Shown here: one piece after another, positions 52,399-61,508 of the stretch
Position numbering within the stretch: the first letter of the stretch is position 1
How the letters are laid out: each line of letters starts with the position of its first letter
From: Anaerolineaceae bacterium
GTDB taxonomy: Bacteria > Chloroflexota > Anaerolineae > Anaerolineales > Villigracilaceae
Assembly: GCA_009772985.1 (NCBI GenBank)
Contig: WOUS01000002.1
Span: 284,684 to 348,683, forward strand
Direction: 5' to 3'
DNA length: 64,000 nucleotides
Notes under the pieces: generated by a model
What the model saw: the letters and a program-made list of their open reading frames with translations, nothing else
Told to the model about the DNA's origin: nothing
Database searches by the model: none
Position numbers and translations under genes: made by a program

Positions 52399-53655
52399 AT
52401 GAAACACCACTCACACCATCAAAGGGGGCAGGCGCTGGTACTGATCGTCTTGGCCATCGTCGGACTGATTGGCTTGACGGCCCTGGCAGTGGATGGCGGC
52501 AACGCCTTCACCGACCGCCGCCACGCCCAGGGCGCGGCCGATGCCGCGGCGCTGGCAGCCGCGCTGGCAAAAGTCCATGATCAAAACTGGTCACAGGCTG
52601 GTTTGGCCCGGGCAGCCGACAACGAGTACACCAACGATGGCGTGCGCAGCACCGTAACCGTCTCCAATCCGCCGGGGCCGGACTGCGATGGCGCCATCCC
52701 CAATCCGGTGAACCTGGTAGCCGACCCGAACGACAAGATCGAGTATTACATCCAGGTGATCATCCGCTCCAACGTGGATACCTACTTCGCCCCGGTTGTC
52801 GGGGTGGACCAGGTGCATAACTGCGTGGAAGCCATCGCCCGCGCCAGGCCGGCGGTCACGACGCCGATCGCATACGGAAATGCCATGGTCAGTCTGCACC
52901 AGAGCGAATGCGCATCCTTCTGGGTACAGGGTACGGCGGAGACGATTGTCACCGGATCGGGCGTCTTCGTCAATTCCAACTGCGCCTCGGGCAATTTCCA
53001 GGCCTTCACCCAGATCGGCGACGGCACGCTGAGCGCCGACAGTGTCTGCGTGGTTGGCGGGGCAACCTATGAGGCAGGCGAAGTGACCCCGCCGCCCCAA
53101 ACGAGTTGCGGCACCCAGCTCCCCTATCCGCCCGAATACATCTGGCCGCAGCCCACCTGCTCCGTGGACGGCACCCGGAGCGACGGCATCCTCACCCCCG
53201 GCAACATCCCCGGCTCCTGGCTCGGCGCCGATGTGACCCTGCAACCCGGGATCTACTGCATCAGCGGCGACGCCACCATCAACGCGAACGATGTCGTCAC
53301 GGGGGTCGGCGTTTTGCTGTACTTCATGGACGGCGGCCTGCATATCAACGGTGGGGCAGAAATAAACCTCTCCGCCCCAACCACCGGCGACTACGCCGGG
53401 CTGCTGATCTACCTGCCGCTCACAAATGACAGCCTCGTGCTCCTGAACGGGAATGCGAACTCGACTTTCACCGGCACCATCCTCGCCCCCGCTTCCGAGA
53501 TCCAGATCAACGGGACCGGATCATCCTATGGATACCACTGCCAGATTATTGGCCTCACCATTGAGCTGATTGGTACGGCAGATACCAGCATCTTCTACGA
53601 CGACAGCGCAAACTACGATATTACCCTGCCACCCACCATCGAGGTGGTCAGGTAG
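52399..53655 (+). CDS. TadG-like surface protein 1
   Basis: 418 residues from the ATG at 52399 (GGAGGAGG upstream); an earlier in-frame ATG adds 12 poor residues. An N-terminal TadG-type segment (RGQALVLIVLAIVGLIG, VDGGNAFTDRRHAQGAADAAALAAA) precedes a Cys-containing beta-rich domain of about 330 residues, with GSGVFVNSNC and a C-terminal beta-helix-like stretch (ILAPASEIQINGTG). TadG anchors or decorates Tad pili. It is duplicated in the next gene. Confidence 0.87.
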   Translation: MKHHSHHQRGQALVLIVLAIVGLIGLTALAVDGGNAFTDRRHAQGAADAAALAAALAKVHDQNWSQAGLARAADNEYTNDGVRSTVTVSNPPGPDCDGAIPNPVNLVADPNDKIEYYIQVIIRSNVDTYFAPVVGVDQVHNCVEAIARARPAVTTPIAYGNAMVSLHQSECASFWVQGTAETIVTGSGVFVNSNCASGNFQAFTQIGDGTLSADSVCVVGGATYEAGEVTPPPQTSCGTQLPYPPEYIWPQPTCSVDGTRSDGILTPGNIPGSWLGADVTLQPGIYCISGDATINANDVVTGVGVLLYFMDGGLHINGGAEINLSAPTTGDYAGLLIYLPLTNDSLVLLNGNANSTFTGTILAPASEIQINGTGSSYGYHCQIIGLTIELIGTADTSIFYDDSANYDITLPPTIEVVR

Positions 53656-53682
53656 CACCCCGGAAACCGTTGTTTACAGAAT

Positions 53683-53710
53683 TAACAGGCTGGCATATGC
53701 CAGCCTGTTA
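53683..53710. terminator. Terminator-like 28-bp palindrome after TadG 1
   Basis: TAACAGGCTGGCAT followed by its exact complement. Its core recurs in the terminator after the second TadG gene. Confidence 0.7.
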
Positions 53711-53766
53711 TGATTTATAATGGTTGCAGTTACTTGCTTTCCCTTTTATTTTCAAGGAGTTTTCCC

Positions 53767-55020
53767 ATGTTCATCAAGCGTTTTGAAACCGGACAGGCGC
53801 TGATCCTGATCGTCCTGGCCATCGTCGGCCTGATCGGGCTGACAGCCCTGGCAGTGGATGGCGGCAACGCCTTCACCGACCGCCGCCACGCCCAGAGCGC
53901 GGCCGACGCCGCGGCGCTGGCGGCCGCGCTGGCAAAAGTCCACGAACAAAACTGGACCTCCGCCGGGATGGCCCGGGCAGCCGACAACGAGTACACCAAT
54001 GATGGCGTGCGCAGCATCGTGACCATCAATAATCCGCCGGGGGCAGGCTGCGACGGCTCCGTCCCGAACCCGTTGAACCTGGCAGCCGACCCGAACGACA
54101 GGGTCGAGTATTACATCCAGGTGATCATCCGCTCCAACGTGGACACCTACTTCGCGCCGGTCGTCGGCGTTGAACAGGTGCATAATTGCGTGGAAGCCAT
54201 CGCCCGCGCCAGGCCAGCGGTCACAGGGCAGATTGCCTTCGGCAACGCGATGGTCAGCCTCAACCTGCACGACTGCCGCTCCTTCTGGGTGCATGGCACG
54301 GCCGATACAGACGTGACCGGTTCGGGAGTATTCGTCAATTCTGATTGCTCTTCGGGCGCTTTCCAGGCCTTCGACCAGAGCGGGAACGCCACCCTGTCTG
54401 CACCGAATATTTGCGTGGTGGGCGGGGCCACGTACGGCGCAGGCGATGTGATTCCGCCCCCACAGACAGGCTGCGGCACCCAACTCCCCTATCCGCCCGA
54501 ATACATCTGGCCGCAGCCCACCTGCTCCGTGGACGGCACCAGGAATAACGGCATCCTCACCCCCGGCAACATCCCCGGCTCCTGGCTCGGCGCCGACGTG
54601 ACCCTGCAGCCGGGAACATACTGCATCAGCGGCAACGCCACCATCAACGCGAACGATGTTGTCACCGGGGTCGGCGTTTTGCTGTACTTTATTGACGGAC
54701 GGCTCCACATCAACGGCGGCGCAGAACTGAATCTCTCCGCCCAGACCACCGGCGATTACGCCGGCCTGCTGATCTACCTGCCGCTCACGAACGACAACAC
54801 CGTGATCCTGAACGGGAATGCCAATTCTACCTTCACTGGTACCATCCTCGCCCCCGCTTCCGAGATCCAGATCAACGGAACCGGATCTTCTTATGGCTTT
54901 CACAGCCAGGTCATCGGGTACACGATTGACCTGATCGGAACGGCGGATACCAGCATCTTCTACAACGACAACGAGAACTACGATATCACCCTGCCGCCCA
55001 CCATCGAGATAGTCCAATAA
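53767..55020 (+). CDS. TadG-like surface protein 2 (tandem duplicate)
   Basis: 417 residues with AAGGAG upstream. It is colinear with the preceding gene along the whole length (same TadG start, same Cys positions, same ending TLPPTIE). Divergence is concentrated in the middle domain (about 170-240), around SFWVHGTADTDVTG and the surface loops. An own terminator follows. The pattern suggests duplication with change in an exposed region. Confidence 0.87.
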   Translation: MFIKRFETGQALILIVLAIVGLIGLTALAVDGGNAFTDRRHAQSAADAAALAAALAKVHEQNWTSAGMARAADNEYTNDGVRSIVTINNPPGAGCDGSVPNPLNLAADPNDRVEYYIQVIIRSNVDTYFAPVVGVEQVHNCVEAIARARPAVTGQIAFGNAMVSLNLHDCRSFWVHGTADTDVTGSGVFVNSDCSSGAFQAFDQSGNATLSAPNICVVGGATYGAGDVIPPPQTGCGTQLPYPPEYIWPQPTCSVDGTRNNGILTPGNIPGSWLGADVTLQPGTYCISGNATINANDVVTGVGVLLYFIDGRLHINGGAELNLSAQTTGDYAGLLIYLPLTNDNTVILNGNANSTFTGTILAPASEIQINGTGSSYGFHSQVIGYTIDLIGTADTSIFYNDNENYDITLPPTIEIVQ

Positions 55021-55037
55021 GGCTGGCCTTCCATAGC

Positions 55038-55065
55038 ACAGGCTGGCAAATTGCCAGCCTGTTTT
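55038..55065 (+). terminator. Terminator after TadG 2
   Basis: ACAGGCTGGCAA / TTGCCAGCCTGT around one base, followed by TTTTG. It shares its stem core with 53683-53710. Confidence 0.8.
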
Positions 55066-55079
55066 GATTCGAGTATAAT
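55051..55079 (+). promoter_or_regulatory. Promoter of the glmS leader
   Basis: TTGCCA (55051-55056), a 17-nt spacer, then TATAAT (55074-55079). The -35 is shared with the right arm of the TadG terminator. The transcript would start about 50 nt before the ribozyme. Confidence 0.65.
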
Positions 55080-55135
55080 TCCCGCCACATTTCAGAAAAC
55101 ACGGAGGCGTGATCGGCACATTTCAAGGGAAAGAC

Positions 55136-55345
55136 AGCGCATGAACTGTCGAGTCCGACAAGTCTAAATGTCTAACAAGTCTCACAGGTCCGACCTGTAG
55201 ACTTGCAGACCTGTCAGACTTGGAAGACTTGACCGTTGACGAGGCTGAGGGTTCTCCGTCGCGAGGCGGAGCCAATCCCGGCGAAGTTCGCCGGGAGAAA
55301 ATCGAAAGTTCAGCGGAAGCCCTCCGGGGAGACCACCTCCCCGCT
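55136..55345 (+). ncRNA. glmS ribozyme / glucosamine-6-phosphate-responsive element
   Basis: Upstream of glmS the leader reads AGCGCATGAACTG (cleavage expected between A55136 and G55137), then a long hairpin region, GTTGACGAGG (55235-55244), GAGGGTT, ATCGAAA (55301-55307), CAGCGGAAGC (55311-55320) and CCTCCGG. These match in order the glmS-ribozyme landmarks AGCGCCWGAAC, GACGAGG, GGGUU, AUCGA, CGGCGGAUGC and CUCCCGG, with a few changes (GCGCC to GCGCA, CGGCGG to CAGCGG). P2 would be GAGGG (55247-55251) with CCCTC (55320-55324); P3 CGGGGAG / CTCCCCG. Two extra hairpins sit between GTT and ATCGA. It self-cleaves with glucosamine-6-phosphate in known cases, lowering glmS expression. Covariance search has not been run. 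Confidence 0.75.
55153..55228. repeat. About period-9 inverted word array inside the ribozyme P1 region
   Basis: GTC(C/T) words start at 55153, 55162, 55170, 55179 and 55188; the complementary GAC(C/T) words start at 55200, 55208, 55217 and 55226. The dyad centre is near 55191 (GGTCCGACC). It would fold as one long arm extending P1. Confidence 0.75.
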
Positions 55346-55431
55346 CCTTTCCCTCCAATTCTAACTTCGCCACAAGGCTGGCCGGGAACGGCGCAGACAA
55401 AAAGGCGAGGGGTGGCATAAGCAATCGTTGG

Positions 55432-55495
55432 AACGTTGAAACGTTAGAACGTTCAAACGTGTCAACGTGCTAACATGTAAACGTGCAAACGGAGG
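55432..55495 (+). repeat. Period-8 AACGTNNN word array ending in the glmS Shine-Dalgarno
   Basis: Eight units start at 55432, 55440, 55448, 55456, 55464, 55472, 55480 and 55488. Each begins AAC(G/A), most AACGT, followed by variable bases. The last unit is AACGGAGG, which is the ribosome-binding site of glmS. Confidence 0.9.
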
Positions 55496-55502
55496 GATCC
55501 CC

Positions 55503-57344
55503 ATGTGTGGAATCGTCGGTTACATCGGCCCGCGCGACGCGACGCCGATCATCCTGAACGGCCTGAAACGGCTGGAGTATCGCGGCTACGACTCGGCCGG
55601 CCTGGCCGTGCTGCAAAATGGCAAGATCGAAGTGAGGCGGGAAGCGGGAAAGTTATCCCAACTCAATGGACTGGTGAACGAATCGCCCATCAGCGGCGCG
55701 CCCGGCATCGGGCACACGCGCTGGGCCACGCACGGCGCGCCGTCGGCGCGCAACGCCCACCCGCACCTCGGCGCGACCGGGCGCGTGGTCGTCGTTCATA
55801 ACGGCATCGTCGAGAATTTCCTCGAACTGCGCGACGAACTGACCGCCGAGGGCGTGGAATTCAACTCCGACACCGACACCGAAGTCATCGTCCATCTCGT
55901 GGAACACCACCTCGCCGCCGGGACCGACCTGACCGAAGCCGCCCGGCGCACGTTCAAGCAGATCCGGGGCGCGCACGGCATCGTCCTGATGTCTGCCGAC
56001 GAGCCGGACAAAATGGTCTGCGCCCGCATCGGCAACGCCGGGGGCGTCGTCCTCGGCCTGGGTGAGGGCGAGAACTTCATCGCCAGCGACATCCCGGCCA
56101 TCCTCGAACACACCCGGCGTGTCATCTTTCTGGAGTCACGCCAGATGGCAGTGATCACGCGCGACGCCGTCCGGGTGGAAACGCTCGACGGCGCGGCGGT
56201 CCGGCCCGAGGTCCATAGCGTGGCGTGGGATTCCGTCGCCGCCGAAAAAGGCGAGTACCGCCACTTCATGCAGAAGGAAATCCACGAACAGGTGCGCTCG
56301 CTGACCGACACCCTGGCCGGGCGCGTGGACTTTCAGTCGGGCCGCGTGCGCCTGCCCGAACTTAACCTGACCCCCGAACTGGCGCGCAGAATCGAGCGCA
56401 TCGTCATCACCGCCTGCGGCACCGCCGCCTACGCCGGGATGGTCGGCAAGTACCTGATCGAGCGCATCGCCCGCATCCCCACCGAAGTGGTCATCGGCTC
56501 GGAACTGCGCTACAGCGACCCCATCCTGGACGAGAACACGGTGGTGCTGGCGATCTCGCAGTCCGGCGAAACGGCGGACACGCTGGCCGCCATGGAGGAG
56601 GGACGGCGCAAGGGCGCGGTGTTATGGAGCATCGTCAACGCGATTGGGTCGCAGGCCATGCGCATCGCGGACGGCTCCATTTCGATGCAAACCGGACCTG
56701 AAATCGGCGTGGCTTCGACGAAAGCCTTCACCGCCCCGCTGGTGGACCAGTACCTGCTGGCCGTCCTGCTGGCCGACCTGCGCGGCGTGCTGGACGAGAA
56801 GACCCGCCGCGGACTGGTGTCCGACCTGCGTCTCATCCCCGACATTGTGGGCCGGGCGCTGGAGCATGAGCCGGAAGTGGAAAAGGTGGCGCACGCGCTC
56901 AAGGATGTGCGCGACTGCCTGTATTTGGGACGCGGCATCAACATGCCGATTGCCTACGAAGGGGCGCTGAAACTGAAAGAGATTTCCTACATCCACGCCG
57001 AGGGCTACCCGGCGGGCGAGATGAAGCACGGACCGATCGCCCTGATTGACGAGAACATGCCGGTGGTGGCCATCGCCCCGCGCGACCCGTGGTACGAGAA
57101 AATGGTCAGCCAGATCCAGCAGGCCAAAGCGCGCGGCGGGACTGTCATCGCCGTGGCGACGGAAGGCGACGAACTGGCCGCCTCGCAGGCCGACCACGTG
57201 TTGTGGGTGCCGGAAACGCCCTGGATGCTTTCCCCTGTAGTCACGGTCATCCCGCTGCAACTGCTGGCCTATCACATCGCCACGATCCGGGGGCTGGATG
57301 TGGACCAGCCACGGAACTTAGCAAAGAGCGTGACCGTAGAGTAA
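55503..57344 (+). CDS. glmS: Glutamine-fructose-6-phosphate aminotransferase
   Basis: 613 residues from the ATG at 55503, which exposes the catalytic N-terminal Cys2 (MCGIVGYIG). The glutaminase domain (about 1-235) has HTRWATHG, VHNGIVENF and SDTDTEV; two SIS isomerase domains (about 285-425 and 455-600) have ISQSGETADT and AEGYPAGEMKHGPIALI; it ends LAKSVTVE. GlmS makes glucosamine-6-phosphate, the first step to UDP-GlcNAc and so to the MurA substrate. Upstream regulation is probably by the putative ribozyme. Confidence 0.97.
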   Translation: MCGIVGYIGPRDATPIILNGLKRLEYRGYDSAGLAVLQNGKIEVRREAGKLSQLNGLVNESPISGAPGIGHTRWATHGAPSARNAHPHLGATGRVVVVHNGIVENFLELRDELTAEGVEFNSDTDTEVIVHLVEHHLAAGTDLTEAARRTFKQIRGAHGIVLMSADEPDKMVCARIGNAGGVVLGLGEGENFIASDIPAILEHTRRVIFLESRQMAVITRDAVRVETLDGAAVRPEVHSVAWDSVAAEKGEYRHFMQKEIHEQVRSLTDTLAGRVDFQSGRVRLPELNLTPELARRIERIVITACGTAAYAGMVGKYLIERIARIPTEVVIGSELRYSDPILDENTVVLAISQSGETADTLAAMEEGRRKGAVLWSIVNAIGSQAMRIADGSISMQTGPEIGVASTKAFTAPLVDQYLLAVLLADLRGVLDEKTRRGLVSDLRLIPDIVGRALEHEPEVEKVAHALKDVRDCLYLGRGINMPIAYEGALKLKEISYIHAEGYPAGEMKHGPIALIDENMPVVAIAPRDPWYEKMVSQIQQAKARGGTVIAVATEGDELAASQADHVLWVPETPWMLSPVVTVIPLQLLAYHIATIRGLDVDQPRNLAKSVTVE

Positions 57345-57382
57345 AAAAAAATCTCCCGGAGTTTCAGATACTCCGGGAGATT
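57343..57382. terminator. Bidirectional terminator between glmS and the HTH regulator
   Basis: AATCTCCCGGAGT / ACTCCGGGAGATT (13-bp stem, 7-nt loop), with eight A bases on the glmS side, which give a U-tract for the minus-strand regulator transcript. Confidence 0.85.
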
Positions 57383-57394
57383 GCATTTCCCTGA

Positions 57395-58003
57395 CTACTT
57401 CACGAGAAACACGCACTGCGGCAGGCCCTGCCCTCCCTGCTCCAGTTTGGCGGACTGCTCCACCGGCTGCCCGACGCAGCCCTCCAGCAGGAAGGCGTCC
57501 ACGCGGCAGAGTTCCGGGTGTTCTTCGATGATGGCCGAAAACGGGCAATGACCGAGGATGACGCGCGGCCCGGCCGCGCCGGCCTCCCAGCGCGCCTGGT
57601 AATGGCCCTGGTTCAGATAACGGACGGCATCCGTCAGCCGCTTCGGGAGCGGACCGGCGCGCTCGCCGGCAAACCCCGCGCCCATCCGCCCGGCCAGGGA
57701 CCGCAGGCCGGCCTCCCGCTCCCGCTCCGGGAGGCCGGCCTGCCACTCCCCCAGCAGCGCGGCGGACAGTTCGTCCAGCCCGTCGCCCAAAGCGTGGCGC
57801 GACAGGCCGTAGACCATGCGCGGGCGGCCGCGTCCCTCCCGCCGCTGGGATACCATCTCGATCAAGTCGTTGCTCTCCAGAACGGCCAGGTGGTGGCGGA
57901 TATTGGCGCCGGTCATCCCCAGCGAGCGGCTCAGTTCCCGCACCGAGGCGGTCTGGTGGCGGCGGATGTGGTCGAGGATGCGCAAACGCGTGGTGGGTTT
58001 CAT
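57395..58003 (-). CDS. SufR-like helix-turn-helix regulator with C-terminal cysteines (putative Fe-S sensor)
   Basis: 202 residues from the ATG at 58003; a second ATG at 58012 lies inside the -10 box. N-terminal winged helix (about 5-70: [25 protein letters not shown], then [12 protein letters not shown]). The C-terminus has Cys153 (GHCPFSAI), Cys166 (HPELCRVD), Cys176 and Cys197. The CPF ... PELC pair with 12 residues between matches the DeoR-type SufR family, where such cysteines hold a 4Fe-4S cluster. It is divergent from nuoB-nuoCD-nuoI, with a perfect inverted repeat between them, so it probably represses itself and the nuo genes according to Fe-S or redox status. Confidence 0.82.
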   Translation of the reverse strand: MKPTTRLRILDHIRRHQTASVRELSRSLGMTGANIRHHLAVLESNDLIEMVSQRREGRGRPRMVYGLSRHALGDGLDELSAALLGEWQAGLPEREREAGLRSLAGRMGAGFAGERAGPLPKRLTDAVRYLNQGHYQARWEAGAAGPRVILGHCPFSAIIEEHPELCRVDAFLLEGCVGQPVEQSAKLEQGGQGLPQCVFLVK

Positions 58004-58010
58004 CCGTCCC

Positions 58011-58016
58011 ATTATA
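58011..58016 (-). promoter_or_regulatory. -10 box of the HTH regulator (leaderless-type)
   Basis: TATAAT with 7 nt to the regulator ATG at 58003. Confidence 0.6.
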
Positions 58017-58020
58017 CCAA

Positions 58021-58044
58021 TTATGCAAACATATATTTGCATAA
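58021..58044. promoter_or_regulatory. Operator-like perfect inverted repeat
   Basis: TTATGCAAA and TTTGCATAA separated by 6 nt. It is adjacent to the regulator -10 on one side and 5 nt from the nuoB -35 on the other, ideal for a dimeric winged-helix protein. Confidence 0.75.
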
Positions 58045-58049
58045 ATAAA

Positions 58050-58078
58050 TTGACGCACCCGCCCCTCCCGGCTATAAT
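58050..58078 (+). promoter_or_regulatory. Promoter of the nuoB operon
   Basis: TTGACG (58050-58055), a 17-nt spacer, TATAAT (58073-58078); a near-consensus sigma-70 promoter. Confidence 0.82.
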
Positions 58079-58112
58079 CCACCCGCTTGCCATCCTTCCC
58101 GTGGAGAGAGTC

Positions 58113-58739
<627 letters not shown>

Positions 58740-58740
58740 C

Positions 58741-60486
58741 ATGGCAACTCCCGCTCCCGTTGCCGCGCTCAACCTGTCCGCCCGTTTCCCCGGCTCCGTC
58801 ACCGCCGACGCCCGCCCCGGCTATTCCGGCTGGATCGTTGAAAAAGGTAAACTGCTCGAAGTCACGCAGGCGCTGCGCGACGAGTTCGGCTGCGATTACC
58901 TCTCCTCCGTCACCGGCGTGGACTATCTCCCCGAAGGCAAGATGGAGGTCGTCTACCAGGTCTACAAGACCACCGGCGGCCCGGGGCTGCTGGTCAAGGT
59001 GCAGGTCCCGCGCGCAGACCCGGTGGAGGTCCCATCCGTCGTCTCCATCTATCCCGGCGCGGAACTCCAGGAACGCGAAATCTGGGACCTGTTCGGCATC
59101 CAGTTCAGCGGCCACCCCGACCTGCGCCGCATCCTGATGTGGGAAGGTTTCGCCGGTCACCCGATGCGCAAGGACTGGAAGGAAGCCTACTACGAGGAAG
59201 ACGGAAAGCCGTTCAAGACGCGCTGGCCGGAGGGGAAGCACGCGCTGGCCGAGAGCAAGAATCCGTTTGGCGATAACATCTCCTACCCGGCCGGGTTCGA
59301 CCCGGAAAAGTGGATCCCCGAAGACGCGGAGAAAGCGCTGTACGGCGCGCTGGCCCGGTACGAGGTCCGGGACGAGGCGGGGCTGGGGACCGACCACGTC
59401 ATCGTCAACATGGGGCCGCAGCACCCGTCCACGCACGGCGTATTCCGCATCGCGGTCATGCTCGACGGCGAGACCGTCGTCAGCCTGAAACCGGTGATGG
59501 GCTACCTGCACCGCAACCACGAGAAGATCGGCGAGCGCAACACCTTCCTGATGAACATGCCCTACACCGACCGGCTGGACTATCTCTCGTCCATGAGCAA
59601 CAACTTCGGCTACGCGCTGGCGGTGGAGAAACTGATGAACGTCCGGCCGCCGGAGCGCGCCGAGTACCTGCGCGTGATGATGGCCGAGATGACGCGTATC
59701 TCCAACCACCTGATGGCCATCGGCGCGCTGACCAACGACCTGGGCGCGTATTTCACCCCGATGCTCTACGCGCTGGAAGAGCGCGAACTCATCCTGGATA
59801 TCTTCGAGGCCGTCTCCGGCGCGCGCATGATGTGCAACTACTTCCGCTTCGGCGGCGTGGCACGCGACCTGCCGGAAGGCACGCTCCAGAAGATCAAGGA
59901 TTTGTTCTTCGAGCGCCTGCCGCGCCGCATTGACGAGATTGACCGCTTCCTGACCGAGAACGAGATCATCCGGGCGCGCGGCATCGGGCAGGGCGTGCTG
60001 ACCGCCGAGGATGCCATCAAGTACTCCGCCGCCGGGCCGCTGCTGCGCGCCTCCGGCATCCCCTACGACGTGCGCCGCGCCGAACCGTACTCGATCTACG
60101 ACCGCTTCGATTTCGAGGTCTGCGTGCGCCAGAACGGCGATATCTACGACCGGCTGATGATCCGCTTCGACGAGATCCGCCAGAGCCTCCGCATCATCCA
60201 GCAGGCGGTCAAACAACTGCCGGAAGGCCCGGTGGCGGCGGTCAAGCCGGCCTACCAGGTGCGCGTCCCGGCCGGCGAAGCGTACGGACGGGTCGAGGGT
60301 CCGAAAGGCGAACTCGGCTTCTACGTCATCTCGAACGGCAAGCCCAGCCCGTGGCGCTACCACGTGCGCGCCCCATCCTTCATCAACCTGACCGCCTTCG
60401 GCCCGATGTGCACCGGCCAGAAAATCGCCGACGTTGTGGCCGTGCTAGGCTCGATTGACATTGTTCTCGGCGAAGTGGACCGGTAG
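58741..60486 (+). CDS. nuoCD: Fused NADH-quinone oxidoreductase subunits C and D
   Basis: 581 residues from the ATG at 58741. The NuoC-like part (about 1-155) has [20 protein letters not shown]; a linker of about 50 residues leads to NuoD (about 205-581) with [48 protein letters not shown], and the C-terminal [19 protein letters not shown] and D form the quinone-proximal arm. The C-D fusion is known in several phyla. It lies between nuoB and nuoI. Confidence 0.96.
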   Translation: MATPAPVAALNLSARFPGSVTADARPGYSGWIVEKGKLLEVTQALRDEFGCDYLSSVTGVDYLPEGKMEVVYQVYKTTGGPGLLVKVQVPRADPVEVPSVVSIYPGAELQEREIWDLFGIQFSGHPDLRRILMWEGFAGHPMRKDWKEAYYEEDGKPFKTRWPEGKHALAESKNPFGDNISYPAGFDPEKWIPEDAEKALYGALARYEVRDEAGLGTDHVIVNMGPQHPSTHGVFRIAVMLDGETVVSLKPVMGYLHRNHEKIGERNTFLMNMPYTDRLDYLSSMSNNFGYALAVEKLMNVRPPERAEYLRVMMAEMTRISNHLMAIGALTNDLGAYFTPMLYALEERELILDIFEAVSGARMMCNYFRFGGVARDLPEGTLQKIKDLFFERLPRRIDEIDRFLTENEIIRARGIGQGVLTAEDAIKYSAAGPLLRASGIPYDVRRAEPYSIYDRFDFEVCVRQNGDIYDRLMIRFDEIRQSLRIIQQAVKQLPEGPVAAVKPAYQVRVPAGEAYGRVEGPKGELGFYVISNGKPSPWRYHVRAPSFINLTAFGPMCTGQKIADVVAVLGSIDIVLGEVDR

Positions 60487-60512
60487 CACCCTACGGGTAC
60501 AAGGAGGACGAG

Positions 60513-61118
60513 ATGAATGACATGTATGGAAAAGGCATCCTGAAAGGCCTCAGCGTTTCGCTGAAACGCTTCATTGAAACCTACGCGGACGACCTGAAGT
60601 GGATCGGCAAACGTTACCGCACCGAAGAAGGCATCGCCCACCGCTCCAGCAAAGACGGGCGCGGCATCTTCACGATCCAGTACCCCGAAGAAAAACTCCC
60701 CGTCCCGGAAGAATTTCGCTTCGTGCCGCTGCTGGTCTACGATGAAGGCCCCGACGGTGAAAAGATCATGCGCTGCACCTCGTGCGGAATCTGCTCGCGC
60801 GTCTGCCCGCCGCAGTGCATCTGGATCGTCCGCTCCGTGGACCCGGCCACCGGACGCCCCTTCCCCGACCCGGCCGAGTTCTACGTGGACGCCGACGTGT
60901 GCATGAACTGCGGCCTGTGCGCCGAGTACTGCCCGTTCGACGCCATCAAGATGGACCACGATTACGAACTGGCCTCCTTCGGGCGCAGCCTGTTCGACAA
61001 GGCCAGGCTGGCCAAACCGGCCTCCTATTACGAAACCATCCGGCCGGTGAACTCCGGCCGCGAGAATGCCGCCCGCGCCGCCAAGGAAGCCGCCCGCTCT
61101 GCGGCTCAGGCGGAGTGA
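60513..61118 (+). CDS. nuoI: NADH-quinone oxidoreductase subunit I
   Basis: 201 residues with AAGGAGG upstream. Two 4Fe-4S sites: Cys88, 91, 94, 98 (CTSCGICSRVCP) and Cys130, 133, 136, 140 (CMNCGLCAEYCP). It passes electrons to NuoB. The C-terminus is Ala-rich. The stop codon overlaps the next ATG. Confidence 0.93.
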   Translation: MNDMYGKGILKGLSVSLKRFIETYADDLKWIGKRYRTEEGIAHRSSKDGRGIFTIQYPEEKLPVPEEFRFVPLLVYDEGPDGEKIMRCTSCGICSRVCPPQCIWIVRSVDPATGRPFPDPAEFYVDADVCMNCGLCAEYCPFDAIKMDHDYELASFGRSLFDKARLAKPASYYETIRPVNSGRENAARAAKEAARSAAQAE

Positions 61119-61453
61119 TGTACGCCACCGGCGCGGAACTGCTCTTCCCGCCGCGCGTCATCCCGGCGCTTGCAGAGGCGCGCGGTCCGCTCTGGCGGGA
61201 CCTGGTAACCGCCGCCGCCAAATGGGCCGACGCCTCCCTCGAACAGACCGCGCTGACCCTGATGATGGCGCGCCTGAACAACTGCGCCGCCTGCACCGCC
61301 GATTCGTACCGCGCCATCCGCGGCTGCGAGGCCTGCTCGAAACAAACGCTCAGGCGCTTCCGCGGCCCGGACGAGGAACTCCTGCGGCTGTACGACGCCG
61401 CCCGCATCGAGGTAACCCGGTTCCTGCAAAAGAAACCCTTAGCCGCACCATGA
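61118..61453 (+). CDS. Small Cys-rich protein in the nuo operon
   Basis: 111 residues; the ATG overlaps the nuoI stop (TGATG). A helical protein with [24 protein letters not shown], that is, CxxC followed 12 residues later by CxxC. The CxxC in a helical context recalls carboxymuconolactone decarboxylase/AhpD-type proteins, but the match is too short to assign. The CAAC and CEAC pairs could bind metal or be redox-active. Coupling to nuoI suggests a role with the Fe-S module. Function unknown. Confidence 0.72.
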   Translation: MYATGAELLFPPRVIPALAEARGPLWRDLVTAAAKWADASLEQTALTLMMARLNNCAACTADSYRAIRGCEACSKQTLRRFRGPDEELLRLYDAARIEVTRFLQKKPLAAP

Positions 61454-61465
61454 CCACCGCTTGAA

Positions 61466-61487
61466 AATCTGCGCAATCTGCGGATTG
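61466..61487. repeat. Dispersed AATCTGCGCAATCTGCGGAT repeat fragment (copy 5)
   Basis: One arm of the ATCCGCAGATTACGCAGA family, between the Cys-rich gene and mrp. Confidence 0.6.
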
Positions 61488-61508
61488 CCGCCTAATTGGA
61501 GAAAAAAA

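Larger units (their letters stand above)
55021..55502. other. Leader interval upstream of glmS
   Basis: 482 bp without a gene. It contains the TadG terminator, a promoter, the putative glmS ribozyme with an embedded 9-nt word array, and an 8-nt word array running into the glmS Shine-Dalgarno. Confidence 0.8.
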
